From NCBI GenBank assembly GCA_947069175.1, contig CAMTDV010000030.1, positions 93,553,916 to 93,617,915 of the forward strand: a stretch of 64,000 nucleotides of DNA, in the 5' to 3' direction. Both the position numbers and the translations under genes were made by a program. This DNA comes from Scalesia atractyloides. Its lineage: Eukaryota; Streptophyta; Magnoliopsida; Asterales; Asteraceae. Shown in pieces: positions 57,989 to 64,000 of the stretch. The first letter of the stretch is position 1; the number at the start of each line of letters is the position of its first letter. The notes below the pieces were generated by a model. The model worked only from the letters and a program-made list of their open reading frames with translations. It made no database searches and was not told the origin of the DNA.

Positions 57989-59770
57989 AGTCATACCTAT
58001 ACAGTAATAACGTGACAATCAATTTATGACGTGACAGTTAAAAATGTAAAACAATAACCATTGGTGTAAGTGTTGAAGGCGATTGTATGAAGACTCGTTT
58101 GGCTTTTTGGGTGGGATTCAAGAAGTGGCAATATGATTAGGATTATAACAAAATACATAAGTCGCAAAAGTAAATCATTGTTTTTTAAATTAGGCCTTTG
58201 GGTTGATTGAAATTTTTAGTGAATGGCTTAGTTTTAATTGTCAATAGGTTTTTAGCTTTTGATTGGAATTGGGTGTTTTTTAGAAAGAAATATAATTAGT
58301 ATATTTATAATAGTCTACCCTTTAAAAGTATAAATTATTTTAAAAGCTTTTGGGCTAATCTCGAGGCAACGATAAGGTAACACGTGACCTGAAAGTCAGG
58401 TTAGAGTCGTGAAAATAAGGTTTTACAGAAATGTACAGTAAGAATGTGTATATTATATCTAAGTTAGTCCAACACCTCGTGCATTGGAAGCCTTGTGTAA
58501 CAGGTAAACTATTTAAAAAAATTTATTTTTTTAATAAATCTACACTAGTAATATCTAAACTATTATATATAATTTTTAACAAATTGTGAATCTCAATATA
58601 TATAATTGATTGGTTTTAGTTTTTCCCACTACATAGAATAGGTAAAATACTTTTTAAACTTTTTAAATTGATAAAATCTTTTATGAAGTGAATTTAGGTT
58701 GATGGGATCAAAATCAAGGGAAAACTCTTTTGAGTTTTGAGAACTTAGAGAACTGGTATTTTCGTGCGAGTTTTACCCTCATTTTTTTTACATCCCTAGA
58801 TTAAAATATTAGAAAAGACTGTCGTAAAAAATTTAGAAAAAAAAATTTTGAATTGGTGTTTTTCGGCCCTTTACGGCAGTTGTAAAAAGCTGATAACATA
58901 AGCATGACATCACTTTTTACATTATTTACGGCTGCCACAAATGAAAAAAAAAAAACTAGTTTTTTTTTGGAAAAGTTGATTTTTTTTAGAATTTTGGTAA
59001 AAAAAAATTTTGAAAAAACATTTCGTAAGGTCGAGTTCTCTAAGTTATCACAACTCGTATAAGTTTTCATTTTACCTTAACCCTAGCTTGATGTACTATT
59101 TAAAATATATTTCAATTACTTAATAAAATAAACCTTTAGGGTTTTTTTTTTATAATTTTGTTCTAAACATCTTCATCAATTTTTCTTTTTTTTTTTATAT
59201 ATAATTATCAGTTATAAGTATAAATTTTGTAAGACCTTTCGAAATCCTAGCTTCGGTTGATATAAAGCATCAGAGCCAGTTGACTAAATCATTAATCTAT
59301 TGAACTGAATATTAAGACAATTTTATAGATCATCAGAATTGTCTTCAAGCTACGTACTTATTCGTCTCGGCTTTAAGGGAAAAATTACAAAGAAGTAAGA
59401 ACTGTGTACTTGATATTAAGAAGATTATTTGAAGAAAAAAATCAATTTTTAAGCTTGGGTGGTTGAGATTGAAGTTATTCATGTAAGAATTAAATCTGAA
59501 TAATTATCTGTGAATTATCAATATTTTATATAATCAAAGTCAAAAACTTAACCATCATTAGAAAAGTTATATTAAATTATTTTATTTTCTGAGAAGCACA
59601 AAAAATTATTAAACATTTGCTTCATTTAGTTCTTGATCTTGTTGGAAAACTAAAATAACAAATGTTTTAGAGGCTATAAATGTTCATTTTATTCTTGTTC
59701 TCATACCCTTTTCTCTCTGTCTCTCTTTAAAATAACAAATGTTTTAGAGGTCTAAGGGGTTGGACTGTAG
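57989..59770. other. Intergenic, T/A-rich, no gene
   Basis: Long A and T runs and nothing with coding resemblance. Confidence 0.45.
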
Positions 59771-59789
59771 CAGTAATTACGTGATGCAT

Positions 59790-60290
59790 TGGTGTCGTTG
59801 AGTTCTTCTGAAGTGCAGTATTTTTGCTTGGCGGGTAGATTTGGGTAGGATCCCTACAGGTATGGTGTTGCGGAGTAGGAACATAATAATAGATGTAATT
59901 TGTCCTTTATGTGGCACAGGTGACGGAAATGTCAAACACCTCTTCACGTCTTGTTTGTTCGCGACAATCTTGTGGTAAAGCATTAGTTTGTGGTGTCGTA
60001 TTCCATGCTTTTTTGTTTTCAGTTTTAGAGACTTGCTCGATTTGCACAACCATGTGGGTCTTAAGGAACCGGCCAAAAGCGTCTTTCAAGGCATCATCAC
60101 TACGGCTTGCTGGTAACATGTGGAAGTTCAACAACAAGACCCCGAAAGTGGAAGATATTATATCCCAAGTGAAGACGCTTGGGTTTCTTTGGGTGAGAAT
60201 TAGATCGAAACTAAAGGGCCTCTCGTGGGCTAATTGGTGTAATTTTGTTATAACGTAAGCTCTTTGTTTTGGCCGTCCCGTTTTAGGGTT
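59790..60290 (+). pseudogene. LINE (non-LTR) reverse transcriptase C-terminal tail
   Basis: The plus-strand reading from about 59826 gives WRVDLGRIPTGMVLRSRNII, then CPLCGTGDGNVKHLFTSC, the zinc-binding domain found at the C-terminus of plant LINE reverse transcriptases (CPLCx..E/N..xHLFxxC). Later fragments (SVKTLGFLW-like near 60165-60195 and WANWCNFVI near 60225) match the usual LINE ending. At least four stops or frame changes are present. No upstream endonuclease or polymerase core is seen, so it is a 5'-truncated copy, as is usual for LINEs. Confidence 0.7.
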
Positions 60291-60985
60291 GGTGGGTTTC
60301 TAATGAAGTTAACATTATAAAAAAATACCCAAAAACTTTAAAATTCATAAATATTCTGATAAGTAGTTTACGTATTTGACTGGGTCAGTAGGCTTGTAGG
60401 ATGGCAGAATAATACTAGATGGAAAAACATTGAATGCCTTTTATTTGTTTATTAAATTAAGTATCTATTTTTGGTATATTTTAACCTACAAGATCCGTCT
60501 CGTGTGTTTGGATAGATTACACTCATCAATCAATCTTTCTTTCACTCTCCACACCTCGTGACTGTGCAGGTTTTGATTGTACTGTACCATATATTGTCCA
60601 AGCTTTTGTAGAATATCAATAGCTAGACCTACCTAGCTAGCTACCATGCATTGGAGTTACATATCCTTTTGTGAATTGTACCAACATATTGTCATGTCCA
60701 ATATATATGATCAGAAAAGAAATTTCAAGTTAAGGATTAAAACTGCGAAGAACAAAAGGTAATGTGGTCATATTGTAAAACATAAAGGTTGAATTGGGAT
60801 ATAGAAGGATTCTCATGTGAAATTAGGGTTTAACGTATATAATAAATTTGAAGTTGAGTAGGTTATAGGTTTCAACTTTACCTTCTTTGAAACATAAATA
60901 GAGATTTTGTTAAGTTTGAACAAAATTCTTGGATACAAGACTAAATTTTGTATATGCATAGGAGATGTAATGGTATAATACCAAC
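60291..60985. other. Intergenic, nothing recognised
   Basis: AT-rich sequence without a supported exon. Confidence 0.4.
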
Positions 60986-61115
60986 AATAACCGTACCTAG
61001 TGAAGCTCGCAGATAGCAAAACTATTATAGGATCTGGGGAGTGTGAGATGTCTTACAAATCGTACCTCTATCCCTGAGGATAGAGAGGTTGCAGACCTTC
61101 TACTTGAAATCAAAC
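60980..61115 (-). repeat. Au/TS-like SINE, minus strand
   Basis: The minus strand reads GAAGGTCTGCAACCTCTCTA, then GACATCTCACACTCCCCAGA, and runs out to TTATTGTTGG. This parallels the GGTCTGCGTACA...CTCCCCAGACCC...TTGTTG body of plant Au/TS SINEs. Confidence 0.5.
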
Positions 61116-62778
61116 AATACACTAATAAATCGAACTAGAAATATAGGAATAAAGAACTACCAATAACAAACGAAGTGGTAAGAGAGTAGCATAGTTAAAT
61201 AAAAATATATATAACATCAGGAAAGCAATATATGTTACAGTTTTAGGATGATCTTACTAAAAGTACTCCTTTAAAATCTTGTCGAAATCAGCTATTCGAC
61301 CGTTATGCAAAGTTGTCAATCATCAGCTTTGTTGCACAAAGCCACTGACCTTTGCACTTATACATAGCCACATAGATACACCCTTAGCCCCACCATCACA
61401 AATCTGTAGTCTTGATAAACCTATTCTCATTTAGGAAGACTTTTAACTCACACCCGGTACAAGAAACAAACACCCTAGTCGCCTGACCATTGTAGTACGA
61501 GTAATTCCTACTTATTTGTAAGTTAATGATACGTACCGAATCGTTACTCAAATGGTCCAAAGAGATAAGATAAGAACTTGAAGAATTTTAGAGACAAGAT
61601 AATAGAGCCAATTCATTTTCATTCATACTTCCGTTGCAATTCAAAGACTTGCCTTTCATTGGCTTAAGGGAAATAGATAACTAGTGACCACTAAGTAACT
61701 AACCACTAATAACAACTGCTGAAACAATTAAAAGTAAAATGCTTAATAAATGGGAAATGCATGGAAATATGGAAGAGTGGTGTGCATGGCAACGTGTGCT
61801 AACTGTGCAATCGGAATTGCACGTATCAGATAATACCGTTTATAGCAAGTCAATCAAATAAAATATAGAAAGGAAATATAACAAACAAACTATTTTGTAT
61901 ACATTTTTCAAACGGAACACGTAAACAAACCAAGGTCAAATAAAGAATGATTGGGGATTCATCTTATACATGTGTTGTTTAAAATAGATTCCTTGCGTTA
62001 AGAAAATGTAACTATATATCTCTCAGGATACAACAATCAAAGTAGATTATACAGTTGTAGATGAACTCATGAGCCTGGAATCACATATGAAAATGAATGT
62101 TGCTCTTATTATACTTTATACCAATAAATCTAAGTTCCACCTTTACCCAGGTTTAAACCTAAGATCATCTATCTAAGCATCTATCAAGTGGACTAGCCCT
62201 ACATCAACAATAACAAATTTTTAAATAGTTTTCATAGTTAGAGATTGAAAATACTTTAGTTAAACACTAAAGAAACACGATAACTATTAGGTGAGATATT
62301 CCACACATATTATTTATGAAATTATTATTAAGAAAGTTCATAAATGTTATATTATGTGTCACCATTCAATAGCATAGAGATGGATGGGAAATAGAGCAAC
62401 TCTTTCGTAGCGTTCTATGATCAGAGCGTCGAGGTTCATGGACCAATCCAAAGTCAAAGCATAAATCTTAAAAATTTTGTCAACAAAAATAAAATTATAA
62501 ATTGAACAATATGTGCGTCCAAATTTTATAGTCCATAAAAGATTTGATATACATGGTAGGTTCCATATTCGTAGTGAGTTATACACATTAATCTTCATAA
62601 AATTGAGATAAAACAACTACCCAAATAAATGCACAAAACCACAAAAAATCAAAACAAAAAAGTTTTCAAGTTAAAACCTTAAAAATGTAAGAAGGCCCCT
62701 TGCCAACATAGTCTGAAGATCATTGTGTTAAATCTAATTAAATATTAGATTAAGATAACTACGCTCCATGACTCATTA
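61116..62778. other. Intergenic; one tRNA-like patch
   Basis: No gene is recognised. On the minus strand about 62205-62145 has TAGTCCACTTGATAG then GGTTTAAACCTGGG, a possible SINE head, weakly supported. Confidence 0.35.
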
Positions 62779-63076
62779 GGCTAGGCGTGGCGCCCACGTT
62801 ATACACCACCACCACGCGTTGTGGTGCGTGATACACGACCGCCGGTGATGTCGGCAACGCGTGATGGTTATAACGCGTCTTCTCTACAACTCGTTTTGGA
62901 ATCAATAATTCGAACGTTGTTTGCTTCTTGGCCTTTCAAGATGTTGGTTTATATATATCCATCATTAGTGATGGGCACCTCTACTAGTGATGGAATTTGG
63001 CTCGATCACATGACGTATGGTGATTGGATGTTGTGAGTGATGGAATTCCATCGAAAGCAAGACGCCCCTACCGCCC
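62779..63076. mobile_element. Tourist-like MITE candidate with TTA flanks
   Basis: Left end GGCTAGGCGTGGCGCC, right end inverted GGGCGGTAGGGGCGTC (9 of 16 identical). TTA at 62776-62778 and 63077-63079. GC-rich interior of CGCGTTGTGGTGCG type. Ends are weak, the target duplication is exact. Confidence 0.45.
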
Positions 63077-63125
63077 TTATAAGGATCCAAATTACTAGAT
63101 TGGTTTGACTAAATCAGTTTTGCGG

Positions 63126-63730
63126 ATGATCGACCTATATATATATATATATGCCTCTATATGTCTTGTATAAACCTATATACCTGTAAGTTTATACGAG
63201 AGCTATACTACACCTATACAATACGATGTTATAGTATACTATACTATATTATACTACATCTACAGGCTTATAAAAGACATATACTACCCTTATAGTCTTA
63301 TACGAGATCTATACTACACCTATAGGCCTATACGGGACTTATACTACAATTATACGATACTATGCTATTGTATACTATACTATAATACACTTATAGGCCT
63401 ATACGAGACTTATATTATACTATACGATCGATACGATACTACATTATACGAGAATATACGATACGATACTACACTATACGATACGATATGATATAATATC
63501 ATACTACACCTATACATACGAGTCCTATACTACACCCAAAGGTCAAATACGGGTGTTGTATGGTATTGTATAGTATCATATTGTACCATATGTATAGTAT
63601 CATATAGTTTGGTATCGTATCGTATAGTGCAATATAAGTCTCGTATAGGCCTCATATGGGCCTACTGATGTAGTATCGGATCATATAGTGTAGGATAAGT
63701 CTTGTATCGGGTCAGTAGGCTCATACGATG
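63126..63730. repeat. TATACGA-rich inverted repeat array
   Basis: Left part (63160-63540) is built from degenerate units such as CCTATACGAGACTTATACTA and ATACGATACGATACTA. The right part (63541-63720) carries the reverse complement phrases (ATAAGTCTCGTATAGGCC, GTATCGTATCGTATAG). AGGCCTATACGAGACTTATA at 63395-63414 is exactly inverted at 63633-63652. Confidence 0.75.
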
Positions 63731-64000
63731 CTTAACGATGTTTTTAAGTACTTATTATAGAACTTTTCTAAAACGATAAATATATAGGACTATACATGGC
63801 GTATACAAAGGGCAAAAATGATTACTTTACCCCTGGTTTAGACTGCGTATAAGCCTAAGCCATAGTAAAATGGTTTTTTTTTTCTATACGGCCCCATACA
63901 CGGCATATAAGACCATGATATATAAGACACAGTCAAAGATTCTTTTAGAAATTGAAAAAGGTGTCTATACGTCACATACAGACATGTACTTTTGACGTAT
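63731..64000. other. Window end, repeat-like
   Basis: Continues with TATACGGCCCCATACACGGC-type text, probably the same array family. Nothing else is seen. Confidence 0.35.

Overview
This is a window of nuclear DNA from a flowering plant. Protein matches are to dicot-type genes, introns are short, AT-rich and GT-AG, and most of the sequence is transposon-derived. The repeat set (LTRs opening TGTCACACCCC, Au-like SINEs ending in TTG repeats, small Harbinger and hAT MITEs) would fit Asteraceae, but that is a guess from repeat style and no marker gene proves it. There is no prokaryotic gene, CRISPR array or organelle segment.

Four host genes look intact. (1) 6036-7115 (+): NAC transcription factor of the NAP/ANAC029 type, 3 exons, 272 aa. 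(2) 25970-30082 (-): plant O-fucosyltransferase-family protein, 3 exons, 527 aa, with a 2.45-kb second intron full of repeats. (3) 32616-33492 (+): Casparian strip membrane domain protein (CASP), 3 exons, 191 aa. (4) 41191-42330 (+): endosulfine/ARPP-19 family protein, 6 coding exons, 112 aa, with a 5'UTR intron. They are unrelated in role and simply share the locus.

Everything else is mobile or decayed. 1.0-4.2 kb: a 3.2-kb TG...CA element with a perfect 5-bp target duplication. 4.5-5.0 and 7.8-8.1 kb: Tourist-type MITEs, the first with a palindromic MITE nested inside. 10.26-12.32 kb: a complete-ended but internally deleted PIF/Harbinger element. 17.2-24.0 kb: fragments of a MAP70 gene, a STRUBBELIG-receptor-like kinase and the proteasome ATPase RPT1, interrupted by a decayed Ty1/copia element (about 17.67-23.31 kb) whose 5' LTR is almost gone. 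27.0-27.9 kb: two abutting MITEs flanked by three copies of the same 7-mer. 36.6-37.5 kb: tandem repeats. 37.7-39.8 kb: pieces of hAT transposase in opposite orientations. 48.9-54.2 kb: a second mosaic, with callose synthase, PIG3-type quinone oxidoreductase and NSF fragments retaining exon/intron structure, cut by a 1.24-kb solo LTR and possibly carried by a Helitron. 59.8-60.3 kb: a LINE tail. 63.1-63.7 kb: a TATACGA-rich inverted repeat array.

The most interesting material is the two multi-gene fragment mosaics, the stepwise shrinking MITE family (303 bp down to an 81-bp foldback), the three-7-mer double insertion and the palindromic array at the right end. I found no convincing new enzymatic system. 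Exon boundaries come from reading frames, splice consensus and remembered family sequence; nothing was aligned by software.
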